Below the pieces are notes generated by a model that worked only from the letters and a program-made list of their open reading frames with translations, had not been told where the DNA came from and did no database searches. A stretch of DNA of 64,000 bases, taken from Marinobacter iranensis. GTDB taxonomy: Bacteria > Pseudomonadota > Gammaproteobacteria > Pseudomonadales > Oleiphilaceae. The stretch covers positions 496,001-560,000 of the forward strand of contig NZ_JANCMW010000001.1 of NCBI RefSeq assembly GCF_029207565.1, given 5' to 3'. Shown here piece after piece: positions 7,976 through 17,401 of this stretch. Within the stretch, counting starts at the first letter, position 1. Every line of letters begins with the position of its first letter. The position numbers and the translations under genes are program-made.

Positions 7976-8719
7976 ATGTGGCAAATCTTTCACAAGCTGG
8001 GGTCACCAAAGTGGTTCTTCGGCATTGCATCGGCACTGATGCCCTGGCTGCTTGGCATCGGCGTTGCCCTGTTTATGACCGGTATTGTCTGGGGGCTGGT
8101 GTTCGCACCACAGGATTACCTGCAGGGTAACAGTTACCGCATCATATTTATCCACGTGCCGTCTGCCTTTCTGGCCCAGTCCGTCTACATCATGATGGCG
8201 GTTGCTGCCCTGGTAACGTTGGTGTGGCGCATGAAACTGGCGGATGTATTTGTCCGGTCCGCGGCGCCGGTGGGGGCCGTGCTGACCTTTCTGGCACTGT
8301 TCACCGGTGCGGTCTGGGGCAAGCCCACCTGGGGAACCTGGTGGATCTGGGATGCCCGACTGACCTCCATGCTTATACTGCTGTTTCTCTATTTTGGGGT
8401 AATGGCCCTGGGGGCGGCCATTTCCGATGAAAAATCATCGGCACGTGCAGTGGCCGTGCTGGTGCTGGTGGGCGTAGTGAATATACCGATCATCAAGTAT
8501 TCCGTGGAGTGGTGGAATACCCTTCACCAGCCCGCCACGTTCAAATTGACGGAAAAGCCCAGTATGCCTGCGGAAATGTGGGTGCCGCTGTTACTCTCGG
8601 TACTGGGGCTTTATCTGATATTCGGCTGGCTGGCGTGTTTGCGCATGCAGACCGACATACTGGCGCGGGAAGGTCGCACCCGCTGGGTAAAAGAACTGGT
8701 TCAGGCACGGGGGAACTGA
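7976..8719 (+). CDS. ccmC: CcmC, haem-handling protein
   Basis: 247 residues with six membrane segments and the tryptophan-rich periplasmic motif [12 protein letters not shown] at about residue 118, which presents haem to CcmE. The surrounding histidines (for example in IFIHVPSAF) are the expected haem ligands. CcmC loads haem onto the CcmE histidine; CcmA/B then power release. It lies 22 bases after ccmB and 4 bases before ccmD. Confidence 0.97.
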   Translation: MWQIFHKLGSPKWFFGIASALMPWLLGIGVALFMTGIVWGLVFAPQDYLQGNSYRIIFIHVPSAFLAQSVYIMMAVAALVTLVWRMKLADVFVRSAAPVGAVLTFLALFTGAVWGKPTWGTWWIWDARLTSMLILLFLYFGVMALGAAISDEKSSARAVAVLVLVGVVNIPIIKYSVEWWNTLHQPATFKLTEKPSMPAEMWVPLLLSVLGLYLIFGWLACLRMQTDILAREGRTRWVKELVQARGN

Positions 8720-8723
8720 GCGG

Positions 8724-8951
8724 ATGGCATTCGACTCTTTTGCCGCCTTCATGGCGATGGACGGTCACGGCCCTTATGTCTGGACCTGTTACGCGGTGTT
8801 TTTCCTGCTGATGGGCGCTATTACCTGGTGGTCACTGCGCCAGCGCCGCGTCATCATTGCACAACAACGCCGCCGCATGGATAGCGCACCGGTGCGGGAT
8901 GAACGCTCGGCTGCCGCCAGCTTTACCCGAATTGAATCCTCACAAGACTGA
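8724..8951 (+). CDS. ccmD: CcmD, small haem-exporter protein
   Basis: 75 residues with one membrane segment ([17 protein letters not shown]) and a basic cytoplasmic tail rich in arginine and glutamine, which is all that is conserved in CcmD. It stabilises the CcmABC-CcmE complex. The N-terminal [15 protein letters not shown] is typical of the family. It lies between ccmC (4-base gap) and ccmE (14-base gap). Confidence 0.93.
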   Translation: MAFDSFAAFMAMDGHGPYVWTCYAVFFLLMGAITWWSLRQRRVIIAQQRRRMDSAPVRDERSAAASFTRIESSQD

Positions 8952-8965
8952 CTGGTATACGAAAC

Positions 8966-9442
8966 ATGCACCCGATCCGAAAAAAACGGCTCACCATTGT
9001 CCTTTTTCTGCTTGTCGGGGTGTCAGTGGCTGTTGCCCTGACCACCTACGCGCTACGGCAGAACATCAACCTGTTTTACGATCCGAGCCAGATTGCCAGT
9101 GGTGAAGCACCGGTGGACGTTCGTATTCGGGCCGGTGGCATGGTGGAAGAAGGGTCGGTTCAGCGTGACCCGGAAAGCCTGAAGGTTGAGTTCAAGGTAA
9201 CGGACTTCACCTCATCCGTGCTGGTGGAGTACACCGGAATCCTGCCGGATCTGTTTGCCGAGGGGCAGGGTGTCGTGGCCATGGGCCGCATGGACGGTAA
9301 TGGTCGTTTTGTGGCGGACCAGGTACTGGCGAAGCACGATGAGAACTACATGCCACCGGAGGTCAACGAAGCCCTGGACAAGGCTGCCGGCAAACGGGCT
9401 GCCATGCCGGCTGCGGCCGGTGAATCCAGCGCCGGTTACTAG
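8966..9442 (+). CDS. ccmE: CcmE, periplasmic haem chaperone
   Basis: 158 residues: an N-terminal membrane anchor (about residues 9-29) and a periplasmic OB-fold domain. The motif [13 protein letters not shown] carries the histidine (His124 here) that binds haem covalently, together with the conserved nearby tyrosine. CcmE takes haem from CcmC and hands it to the CcmF/H ligase. The C-terminal tail is alanine-rich and variable, as usual. Confidence 0.97.
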   Translation: MHPIRKKRLTIVLFLLVGVSVAVALTTYALRQNINLFYDPSQIASGEAPVDVRIRAGGMVEEGSVQRDPESLKVEFKVTDFTSSVLVEYTGILPDLFAEGQGVVAMGRMDGNGRFVADQVLAKHDENYMPPEVNEALDKAAGKRAAMPAAAGESSAGY

Positions 9443-9480
9443 AACTGCTGGCCTATTTATAGAAGAGTTGGAGAACCCTG

Positions 9481-11490
9481 ATGTATCCGGAACTCGGACA
9501 GATCGCACTGATACTCGCGCTGTTGCTGGCAGTGCTCCTTTCCGTGGTCCCCCTGGTAGGCTCGGTGACCGGTCGTGATCAGTTGCTGGCCTTTGCCCGG
9601 CCGCTGTCGGCGGGCCTGTTTGTGTTTGTGGTGTTGGCGTTTGGGGTACTGACCCACGCTTTCGTGACAGACGATTTTTCGGTGGCCTATGTGGCCAATA
9701 ACAGCAACAGCATGCTGCCCTGGTATTACAAGTTCAGTGCCGTGTGGGGTGGCCATGAAGGCTCGCTGTTGCTCTGGGTACTGATGCTCGTCAGTTGGAC
9801 GCTGGCGGTTGCCGTGTTCAGCCGGCGCCTGCCGGCGGTGATGGTGTCCCAGGTGTTATCCGTGTTGGGCATGGTTACCGTGGGATTCCTGCTGTTTACC
9901 ATTATGACCTCCAATCCTTTTGTTCGTACTCTTCCCAACGTTCCTGCTGATGGCGCCGATCTGAATCCCTTGCTGCAGGACTTCGGCCTGATTGTGCATC
10001 CGCCGATGCTGTATATGGGGTACGTGGGCTTTTCCGTGGCCTTTGCGTTCGCCATCGCGGCGTTGATTAACGGCAAACTGGACGCTGCCTGGGCTCGCTG
10101 GTCACGCCCCTGGACCACGGTGGCCTGGGCCTTTCTTTCCCTCGGCATTGCTTTGGGTAGCTGGTGGGCTTATTACGAGCTTGGCTGGGGCGGCTGGTGG
10201 TTCTGGGACCCGGTGGAGAACGCGTCGCTACTGCCCTGGTTGTCCGGAACGGCATTGATGCACAGCCTGGCGGTGACCGAGAAGCGCGGCGTCTTCAAAA
10301 GCTGGACAGTGCTGCTGGCGATCGTTACCTTCTCCCTGAGTCTGCTCGGAACCTTCCTGGTGCGGTCCGGAGTGCTGACCTCCGTGCATGCCTTTGCATC
10401 GGACCCCGACCGTGGCACCTTCCTGCTGGCGTTGCTGGCCATCACCATCGTTTCAAGCCTGACCCTGTATGCGTTCAGGGCACCGGTGGTGCATGTGCGC
10501 TCCCGTTACGGCAGTCTGTCGCGGGAAATCTTCCTGCTGCTCAACAATGTGCTGCTGGTTGCGGCCACGCTGCTGGTCCTTGTGGGAACCTTGTATCCCC
10601 TGGTACTGGATTACCTTGATATGGGGCGGCTGTCCATTGGTGAACCCTTCTTCAGCCTGACGTTCAGCCCATTGGGCATTGCCGCAGGTTTGTTGCTGGG
10701 TGCTGGTATCTTCTCCCGCTGGAAAAAAACCGACGGTGGCTGGCTGGGCCGCAAACTGTTATGGCCGCTGGCGATCAGCGTCGTCGCGACATCGGCCATA
10801 ATCGCGGGCTATGGCAGCTTCGAGCCCTGGGCCTTTGGCGGTGTGTTTGCCGCTGTTTGGATTTCGGTGGCAACCTTCTGGGATCTCCGGGGCAAGTCCG
10901 GTTCCAGAAAAGGGCGGCTCCACGGCCTCAGGCGTCAGTCCCGCAGTTACTACGGTATGGTATTCGGACATCTTGGGCTGGCCATCACCATGGCCGGTGC
11001 AACGATTGCTTCCAATTACGGGATTGAGCGGGACGTGCGTATGTCTCCCGGTGATACCGCGATGGTTGGTGACTACCGGGTTGCGTTTACCGAGATTGGT
11101 AACCGAAGGGGTGAGAACTTTACCGCCGAATACGGACGTTTCGAGATTTCTGATCGCGAGGGTGAGGCGGTGTCCACCCTTTTTCCTGAGAAGCGCCAGT
11201 ACATGGTCCAGCGCAATACCATGACCGAGGCGGGAATTGACGCGGGATTGTTCCGGGATATTTTTGTCGCGATCGGTGAGCGGGTATCCGACGATGCCTG
11301 GGCGATCCGGGTGCAGTACAAGCCATTGGTACGCTGGCTATGGCTTGGAGCGCTGTTTATGGCCGCTGGCGGCTTCCTGGCAATATCCGATCGTCGTTAC
11401 CGTATTCGCGACAAGGTGCCGGATAGCCGGGAAGCGTCGTCACCAGTGGGTGACAGGGGCCGTCCGGATCCGGCGGGAATTGCCTCATGA
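9481..11490 (+). CDS. ccmF: CcmF, cytochrome c haem lyase subunit
   Basis: A large multi-spanning membrane protein of 669 residues, normal for CcmF. The haem-binding WWD signature WGGWWFWDPVENA lies near residue 235, and VHPPMLYMGYVG carries one of the expected haem-ligand histidines. CcmF, with CcmH and CcmI, attaches haem to apocytochrome c in the periplasm. The stop codon overlaps the ccmG start by 4 bases. Confidence 0.97.
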   Translation: MYPELGQIALILALLLAVLLSVVPLVGSVTGRDQLLAFARPLSAGLFVFVVLAFGVLTHAFVTDDFSVAYVANNSNSMLPWYYKFSAVWGGHEGSLLLWVLMLVSWTLAVAVFSRRLPAVMVSQVLSVLGMVTVGFLLFTIMTSNPFVRTLPNVPADGADLNPLLQDFGLIVHPPMLYMGYVGFSVAFAFAIAALINGKLDAAWARWSRPWTTVAWAFLSLGIALGSWWAYYELGWGGWWFWDPVENASLLPWLSGTALMHSLAVTEKRGVFKSWTVLLAIVTFSLSLLGTFLVRSGVLTSVHAFASDPDRGTFLLALLAITIVSSLTLYAFRAPVVHVRSRYGSLSREIFLLLNNVLLVAATLLVLVGTLYPLVLDYLDMGRLSIGEPFFSLTFSPLGIAAGLLLGAGIFSRWKKTDGGWLGRKLLWPLAISVVATSAIIAGYGSFEPWAFGGVFAAVWISVATFWDLRGKSGSRKGRLHGLRRQSRSYYGMVFGHLGLAITMAGATIASNYGIERDVRMSPGDTAMVGDYRVAFTEIGNRRGENFTAEYGRFEISDREGEAVSTLFPEKRQYMVQRNTMTEAGIDAGLFRDIFVAIGERVSDDAWAIRVQYKPLVRWLWLGALFMAAGGFLAISDRRYRIRDKVPDSREASSPVGDRGRPDPAGIAS

Positions 11491-12023
11491 AGCGGATTCT
11501 CCTGTTTGTTCCGTTGGTACTGGCCGTGGTGCTGGGTGTGGTCCTGTTCGCGGGTATTGGCAAGGATCCCAACGAACTGGAGTCGGCCCTGATTGGCAAG
11601 CCAGTGCCCGAGTTTGTACTGACAGACCTTCATGACGAGGGCAGGGAACTGACACGGGATGTCTTCAAGGGGCAGGTGTCACTACTGAACGTTTGGGGTA
11701 CCTGGTGCCCTGCCTGCCGTGACGAGCATGCTGACCTGGTCTGGCTGGCGGAAGAGAAAGGTGTGCGCATTGTCGGCCTCAACTACAAGGACAACCGTGA
11801 TGATGCCCTGGTCTGGCTCGACCGGCTGGGAGATCCATACCAGGTATCGATCTACGATCCCCGCGGCAGCCTTGGTTTTGACCTGGGCGTTTACGGCGCG
11901 CCGGAAACCTACGTGATTGATGCGGAGGGTATTGTGCGTTACCGCCACGTGGGCGTGGTGAACGAAAAGGTATGGGAGCAGGAGATCAAGCCCCTGGTTG
12001 AGCGATACGGGGAGAAAACCTGA
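11487..12023 (+). CDS. ccmG: CcmG/DsbE, thioredoxin-like reductant for cytochrome c
   Basis: 178 residues: an N-terminal membrane anchor (about residues 4-23) and a periplasmic thioredoxin fold with the WCPAC active site (Cys74 and Cys77). The acidic WGTWCPACRDE surroundings and the GAPETYVID cis-proline loop are typical of DsbE. It reduces apocytochrome or CcmH disulphides before haem attachment. It overlaps ccmF by 4 and ccmH by 1 base. Confidence 0.96.
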   Translation: MKRILLFVPLVLAVVLGVVLFAGIGKDPNELESALIGKPVPEFVLTDLHDEGRELTRDVFKGQVSLLNVWGTWCPACRDEHADLVWLAEEKGVRIVGLNYKDNRDDALVWLDRLGDPYQVSIYDPRGSLGFDLGVYGAPETYVIDAEGIVRYRHVGVVNEKVWEQEIKPLVERYGEKT

Positions 12024-12511
12024 TGTTGCGCTCAACGATTGCCCTTGCGTTGTTGTTCATGCTGGTGCCCTTTGCTCTGGCCGATGACGCACGTGATGTT
12101 TACGGCTTCGAGTCACAGGCGCAAGAGCAGCGGTTCCAGTCGCTGATTTCAGAGTTGCGGTGTCCGAAATGCCAGAACCAGAATATTGCCGACTCCAACG
12201 CGCCCATCAGCAAGGATATGCGGGAGGAGGTTTACCGCATGATGTCTGATGGCGCCAGCAACGAGGAGATTGTGGGGGCGCTGGTCGACCGTTTTGGCGA
12301 ATTCGTTCGTTACAAGCCCGAGGTGGATAGCCGCACCATCCTGTTGTGGGCAACTCCGGCCATTGTGGTATTCGGCGGCCTCCTGGTGGTTGCCGGTATC
12401 ATTATCCGCTCCCGTCGTAGCGACCAGAGCGAGCCGGCACTGACCGATGAAGAACGTGCTCGGGCATCCAGGATTCTTGATGGCGACGATTCCGATCGTT
12501 CTTCAGGATGA
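12023..12511 (+). CDS. ccmH: CcmH, thiol-reducing subunit of the haem lyase
   Basis: 162 residues: a signal peptide (cleavage expected after ALA, residue 20), the family motif LRCPKCQNQ (Cys47 and Cys50), a three-helix domain, and one C-terminal membrane segment. This is the short CcmH type; the TPR part is a separate gene (ccmI) downstream, as in Pseudomonas, rather than fused as in Escherichia coli. Confidence 0.96.
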   Translation: MLRSTIALALLFMLVPFALADDARDVYGFESQAQEQRFQSLISELRCPKCQNQNIADSNAPISKDMREEVYRMMSDGASNEEIVGALVDRFGEFVRYKPEVDSRTILLWATPAIVVFGGLLVVAGIIIRSRRSDQSEPALTDEERARASRILDGDDSDRSSG

Positions 12512-12577
12512 ATGGCGGCCGGTAAATCACCATGATTTCACGATTCATTCCCTCTTAACCGGATTAATGACCGTTCT

Positions 12578-13855
12578 ATGACACAGACTTTCTGGCTGAC
12601 GGCCGCAGTATTAATCATCCTCGCTCTCGCGTTTGTGGTTGCTCCCCTGTTTTTTCACCGTTCCGGACGACGCGCGGAGATGGATCTGCGCAACCAGAAT
12701 TTGCTGGCTTACCGCAGCCGGATGGCAGAACTGGACAATGAGTTTGAAGCGGGGGTGATGGATGAGGAAAGCTACCGTCAACTCCGGGAAGAATTGGCGG
12801 GTAGCATGCTTGATGATGTGCCCGATGCCGGCGAGGGTGTACTTGGCACGCCAGCCCGGGGCAGGGGTGGAAAAAGCGCCATTGCGGTTGTGGTTGTCAG
12901 CCTCTTCGTTATTCCCGCCGCTGCGGTGTTTTTGTATCAGCAGTGGGGTGCGATGGACGACGTTGAGCAGTTCCGTGCCATGCAGGAAATGATGGCAGCT
13001 GATGGTGACCGACTGGCACAGATGCAGGAACTGACCGCCCAACTTCGTGAGCGGCTTGAGGAGAATCCCGAGAACACCGATGGCTGGGCCATGCTGGGGC
13101 GTACCTATATGCGTCTTGAACAGTATGAAGATGCTGCCTGGGCCTTTGAGCGCCTGGCCGGCAGCATCGAGGAGGACGACAACCGCAAGGCGGTGGCCTG
13201 GGGGCTGTCAGCCCAGGCGGAGTTCTTCCTGAGCCAGGGTGATCTCAATCCCGATGTTTCTGAGGCCATTGAAAAAGCCAGGGCGCTGAATCCGGACGAG
13301 GTAAATGCGCTGGGACTGTTGGGAATCTACGCCTTCAGCCAGGAAAACTACGAAGAAGCCATCCGTTATTGGGAGCGTATTGTGGAAGTCGCGCCGAATC
13401 ATCCCCAGGTCGGTTCCATCCGAGAGGGGATTGAGCAGGCTTACCAGCGCCTTGGCCGCGAGGCACCATCCGGTGATGGCGCGGCGGCATCTTCCGTTGG
13501 TGTCACTGTGCGGGTCGAAATCGACGAGGCTTTCCAGGGGGATATTCCCGACGACACAACCCTGTTTGTGCTGGCACGACGTGCCAGCGGCCAGGGTGGC
13601 CCGCCACTCGCGGTCGCGCGGCTCACCGCCGGTCAGTTACCTGCCGAAATCCGGCTGGACGACAGCTTCAGTATGTCTCCGGAAGCAAAACTGTCGGATG
13701 CGGAAGCGGTGCGCTTGCAGGCGCGCCTGTCCCGATCCGGCAACGCCAGACCCCAGGCCGGTGACTGGCAGGGGCAGATCAGTGAACCCGTGCCGGTGAC
13801 CGAAGGCGACGCCGAGCCGGTCACTCTGGTGATCGATACCCAACTGATCGATTAG
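12578..13855 (+). CDS. ccmI: CcmI, TPR apocytochrome c chaperone
   Basis: 425 residues. Two membrane segments (about residues 4-23 and 105-125) enclose a short cytoplasmic loop. They are followed by TPR repeats (about 150-290, with WAMLGRTYMRLEQYEDAAWAF and YAFSQENYEEAIRYWERI) and a periplasmic beta-rich C-terminal domain. CcmI holds apocytochrome c tails for the haem lyase. There is no clear ribosome site before ATG 12578. It lies 66 bases after ccmH and ends 4 bases from the convergent batD. Confidence 0.94.
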   Translation: MTQTFWLTAAVLIILALAFVVAPLFFHRSGRRAEMDLRNQNLLAYRSRMAELDNEFEAGVMDEESYRQLREELAGSMLDDVPDAGEGVLGTPARGRGGKSAIAVVVVSLFVIPAAAVFLYQQWGAMDDVEQFRAMQEMMAADGDRLAQMQELTAQLRERLEENPENTDGWAMLGRTYMRLEQYEDAAWAFERLAGSIEEDDNRKAVAWGLSAQAEFFLSQGDLNPDVSEAIEKARALNPDEVNALGLLGIYAFSQENYEEAIRYWERIVEVAPNHPQVGSIREGIEQAYQRLGREAPSGDGAAASSVGVTVRVEIDEAFQGDIPDDTTLFVLARRASGQGGPPLAVARLTAGQLPAEIRLDDSFSMSPEAKLSDAEAVRLQARLSRSGNARPQAGDWQGQISEPVPVTEGDAEPVTLVIDTQLID

Positions 13856-13859
13856 CACA

Positions 13860-15608
13860 TCAGCGACTGGTGTTCAGGCCCCGGGGATACAGTGGTGGCA
13901 GTTGATCGCCAGGTGTGGGGGCGCTCGCTTTACCGCGTACACGCAGTAACGCTGCCACCAGCCGGTCACCCTGCCAGGGTTCCGATGCCGGCTCACCCGG
14001 TGTTCCGAATAGCCTCTGTTGCAGTTGTTCAATTTCGGCAGCCAGTTCCATGTCGTTCAGGAACCGGTTGACGTCCGCCACACTCCGGAATGTGTGTTCC
14101 GGATATCTCTGGGATATCCACCGCACGAGAAGGTCGGTGGTCTTGGGCGATCCAGCCTGTGCTGCTTCACAAAGGTCCCTGAACAGGACTTTTTCCCTGT
14201 CATTCCCGGAGTTCACTCCAGCTTCCTGACGGCGATTGGCCTGTCGTCTGCTGTACCACCAGCCTGCAAGGGTGACCAGCCAGCCAGCAAGAACAGCCAG
14301 GGTGGCCAGTTGCCAGAACCCGACGCTGGTGTCTCCTCCGGATGCCGTTGGTGCCGGGGCATTTTCCTCCCCGGAGGTGGATTCCGGCGCCTCGGCGTTA
14401 TCGGGCAGGGGTTCAATCTGGCCGGGAACTCCCTCAACCGTTAGCGTATGCGGCGGAATGACAGCGACTTTTTCGCTGTCGCTTTCGGTGTCCCACCAGG
14501 GAACCCGGATTTCCGGCAATGTCAGTTCTCCGGGCTGGACCGGCACCAGGGCTGTGGTCTGGGTCATTTGTGAGACCAGCCCGTGGTTGCCCGGCGTGGT
14601 CGTACGTTCGGGCTTCTCGGGGTAGGCACGCATGCCGTCTGGCATCCGTTCCGGGAGGGGAGGCAGGGTTTCCGCCGGCAGGCCGTCTGCCTGCATGGTG
14701 AGCGTTCTGGTCAGGTTCTGGCCTGCTGTCAGGTTCCGATTCTGTGGCAGGCCGGACTCGGCCAGTTCCAGGCTCCGTGCGGGTAGCCAGGTGTCACCGC
14801 TGAACCCGGCCGGTACACCCTTGACGGGGATATCGAACAGGCTTGCGCTGTCACGAAGGAACTTCAACTGGCCCTGGTTGTTGCGGGCCTGCCCCTCGAA
14901 ACGGATGGGTTGCAGGCTCAACTGGCCCGCCTGCTGGGGGAACAGAGCGTAGCGGCGTTCAACCACGCGATAGCGCACGCCGTCACGGTAGCGGGTGTAT
15001 TCATTCTGCTTTCCCAGCGATTCGATAATGACATTCGGGTGTTCGGGTTCGGACAGCTCGCCACGAATGAGATTGCCGGTGAAGAACAGCTTGATGGTCA
15101 GCACCAGTTGCTCCTGCACGTAGACTTCGTCCTTGTCTGCGGACAACTCGATAAAGCTGTCCCTTAATGCATCGGCTTCCTGGTCTGGCGGTGTGCCACT
15201 GATGACTTCGATGGTCACGGGCTCAGACCGGGAGTCGCGGAAGCTGAGGGCCGGAATGGTGAGGTTGCCGGTCTTCGTCGGCGCCAACTGATAGGTCCAT
15301 GTGATTTCGCCAATCATTTCGTTATTGACGGTGCGGATTGAATATTGCTGGTTGCGGGCAAGGATCTCGAAGTTATCCTCCACCTTTTCGATATCCGGTT
15401 TGGGCAGATTGGACATGTCGAAATCAAACAGGTTGCTCAGGTTGATATCGATTTTGGTGCTGCCCTTTACGGTAAGGGTGAGCACTTCGCCCTCGTAGAG
15501 ACGCGTCCTGTCTGGTTCAACCGTGAGATCGTTCGCTGCCATGGCAGGTCCCGCCATGATGACAAGCAGCAGTATCAGAATAAACGGACCGGTCAGCCGG
15601 TTTACCAT
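13860..15608 (-). CDS. BatD-family protein
   Basis: 582 residues: a signal peptide or anchor at the N-terminus (PFILILLLVIMAGPAMA), an extended beta-rich periplasmic region of BatD (oxygen tolerance) type starting with NDLTVEPDRTRLYEGEVLTL, one membrane segment near residues 435-455, and a cytoplasmic tail. Bat proteins form membrane complexes with VWA partners and MoxR ATPases; their exact job (stress tolerance, envelope folding) is not settled. The start overlaps the end of the upstream VWA/TPR gene by 7 bases. Confidence 0.86.
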   Translation of the reverse strand: MVNRLTGPFILILLLVIMAGPAMAANDLTVEPDRTRLYEGEVLTLTVKGSTKIDINLSNLFDFDMSNLPKPDIEKVEDNFEILARNQQYSIRTVNNEMIGEITWTYQLAPTKTGNLTIPALSFRDSRSEPVTIEVISGTPPDQEADALRDSFIELSADKDEVYVQEQLVLTIKLFFTGNLIRGELSEPEHPNVIIESLGKQNEYTRYRDGVRYRVVERRYALFPQQAGQLSLQPIRFEGQARNNQGQLKFLRDSASLFDIPVKGVPAGFSGDTWLPARSLELAESGLPQNRNLTAGQNLTRTLTMQADGLPAETLPPLPERMPDGMRAYPEKPERTTTPGNHGLVSQMTQTTALVPVQPGELTLPEIRVPWWDTESDSEKVAVIPPHTLTVEGVPGQIEPLPDNAEAPESTSGEENAPAPTASGGDTSVGFWQLATLAVLAGWLVTLAGWWYSRRQANRRQEAGVNSGNDREKVLFRDLCEAAQAGSPKTTDLLVRWISQRYPEHTFRSVADVNRFLNDMELAAEIEQLQQRLFGTPGEPASEPWQGDRLVAALLRVRGKASAPTPGDQLPPLYPRGLNTSR

Positions 15609-17401
15609 GGTGTATCGCCCTCGTCAGATGGTGTTTCTCGTTCCTGGTACTGCTGCAGGAAGTTGCGTCGCAGCAGGCCACCCGGGTTGTCGGGAACACG
15701 CCGGAGCCACTGTTCCTGTCCCTGGGTCAGTGGTGAAGTTTCAAGTTCCGCCGGCGCCTGTGGTGACTGTGTGTTGCCTTCGGAAGAGTCGGTATCGGCC
15801 TGATTCTGTTGTTCACTCTGACTCTGGTTTTCCTGGTGCTCGCCTTCCCCGTCCTGCTGGTTATTTTGTTGCTGGTTGCTCTGCTGGTTATCCGGTTGGT
15901 TCTGGCCGGGCTGGTCAGACGGGTTACCGTTCTGATTCTGGTTGTCTGATCCGCCCTGGGAATTCTGCTGGTTGCCCTGCTGCTGTTGGTCGCCGTCCTG
16001 GTCGGAGGATTCATTCCCCTGACCATCGGACTGGTTCTGTTGCTGCTCCAGCAGTTGTTTGACCAGGTCACGGTTAAAGCGGGCGTCTTCGTGGTCGGGG
16101 TCCTTTGTCAGGGCACTTTCATAGGCCTTGAGCGCCTCTTCCAGTTTTCCGGCCCGGGCGAGGGCATTGCCACGGTTATAGTCCGCATTTGGCGTATCGG
16201 CATTGGCAAAGGCTTTGGCTGACGTTTCATACTCGCCTGAGCGATAGAGTGCGCTGCCACGCCATTGTGGGTCGTCGAGAATTTGGGCGGCACGCTCCGG
16301 GTCTTTTTTAATCAGCTCCGGTGCGCGCTGGTCCTGGCGTGACCACAGAGCCTCCCAGTCAAAGGCCATGGCCGGGCGGGGTGTGAGTGGCAACAGCGCG
16401 AACAACATCACGATCATGGCACCACGGCGCCAGCCGATCAGGGCCAGTGGTGCCGCCAGCCACAACAGCCAGTAGCCGTCATCCTGCCAACGGTTGACTG
16501 TCAGGTCCCGTTCGCTGTCTTTCCAGTCTCCGGAGTCGATGGGGCGGAGGTCCAGGGCGCGGATATCCTCGTTTGTAATAGTCAGGTTGTGGCTATCACC
16601 ACCGTTACGGTTTGCCAGGCTTGTCATGGCTCCAGGGTCGGCGCGGGTAATTACAATGTCGCCGTTGTCGCGGATGAATCCCTGGCGCGCGAGCGGTATG
16701 GGCCCGCCTTCCGTGGTGCCAACTGTCAGGGTACTGAGACCGAACCGGCTGTCTGCCAGGGTGTCGCTGATGCGGTCCCGGTAGCGCTCGTCTACATTGT
16801 CTGCGATCAGCAACAGGCGGCCCTTGCCGGGGGCCCCCTGCTCCAGTAGGTCAAGGCCGCGCTGGATGCCGAGATCGGTGCGGTTTCCCGCAGCCGGCAT
16901 GATCACTGGTTCAAGAACATCCAGCATACCCTTAATGGTATTGCTGTCATCCGTGAGCGGGGTGACCACATGGGCGTCGGCTGCATAGACAACCAGAGCG
17001 GTCAGGCTGCCTTCCCGGGCCTTAAGGATATCGCGAATCTTGCGTTTGGCCACCGTCAGGCGGTTCGGTTCCACGTCGGTGGCCAACATTGACAGCGACA
17101 GATCCAACACAATAACGAGGCTGTCGTTCTGCTGTTGTAATGGTGTTGGTGCCTGACGCCAGGACGGGCCGGCAAGGGCAATGGCAAGGACGACAATGGC
17201 TGCCACCGCCGGCAGCACGGGCGACCGTTTCTGACTGCCGGCAGCTCCGGACTGGCTGATCAGCGGCCGCAGTAATTGCGGGGGTATGACCCGACTCCAG
17301 CCGCTGTCACTCTGGCGGAACCGGCGCAGCACCAGTGGCAATGCGATGGCTGCAAGAAGCAACAGTAGCCACAGGGGCCGCAGGAAATGAAAATCAGCCA
17401 T
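15602..17401 (-). CDS. BatB/BatC fusion: VWA domain plus TPR and Q/N-rich tail
   Basis: 599 residues. Two N-terminal membrane segments are followed by a von Willebrand A domain with an intact metal-site motif DLSLS (Asp100-Ser104), a third membrane pair near 307-345, then TPR repeats (about 375-435, with DYNRGNALARAGKLEEALKA). A very Q/N/D/S-rich low-complexity tract runs from about 437 to 545, before a short conserved end. The VWA part matches BatB and the TPR part BatC, so the two are fused here. It is co-translated with batA (8-base overlap) and batD (7-base overlap). Confidence 0.88.
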   Translation of the reverse strand: MADFHFLRPLWLLLLLAAIALPLVLRRFRQSDSGWSRVIPPQLLRPLISQSGAAGSQKRSPVLPAVAAIVVLAIALAGPSWRQAPTPLQQQNDSLVIVLDLSLSMLATDVEPNRLTVAKRKIRDILKAREGSLTALVVYAADAHVVTPLTDDSNTIKGMLDVLEPVIMPAAGNRTDLGIQRGLDLLEQGAPGKGRLLLIADNVDERYRDRISDTLADSRFGLSTLTVGTTEGGPIPLARQGFIRDNGDIVITRADPGAMTSLANRNGGDSHNLTITNEDIRALDLRPIDSGDWKDSERDLTVNRWQDDGYWLLWLAAPLALIGWRRGAMIVMLFALLPLTPRPAMAFDWEALWSRQDQRAPELIKKDPERAAQILDDPQWRGSALYRSGEYETSAKAFANADTPNADYNRGNALARAGKLEEALKAYESALTKDPDHEDARFNRDLVKQLLEQQQNQSDGQGNESSDQDGDQQQQGNQQNSQGGSDNQNQNGNPSDQPGQNQPDNQQSNQQQNNQQDGEGEHQENQSQSEQQNQADTDSSEGNTQSPQAPAELETSPLTQGQEQWLRRVPDNPGGLLRRNFLQQYQERETPSDEGDTPW

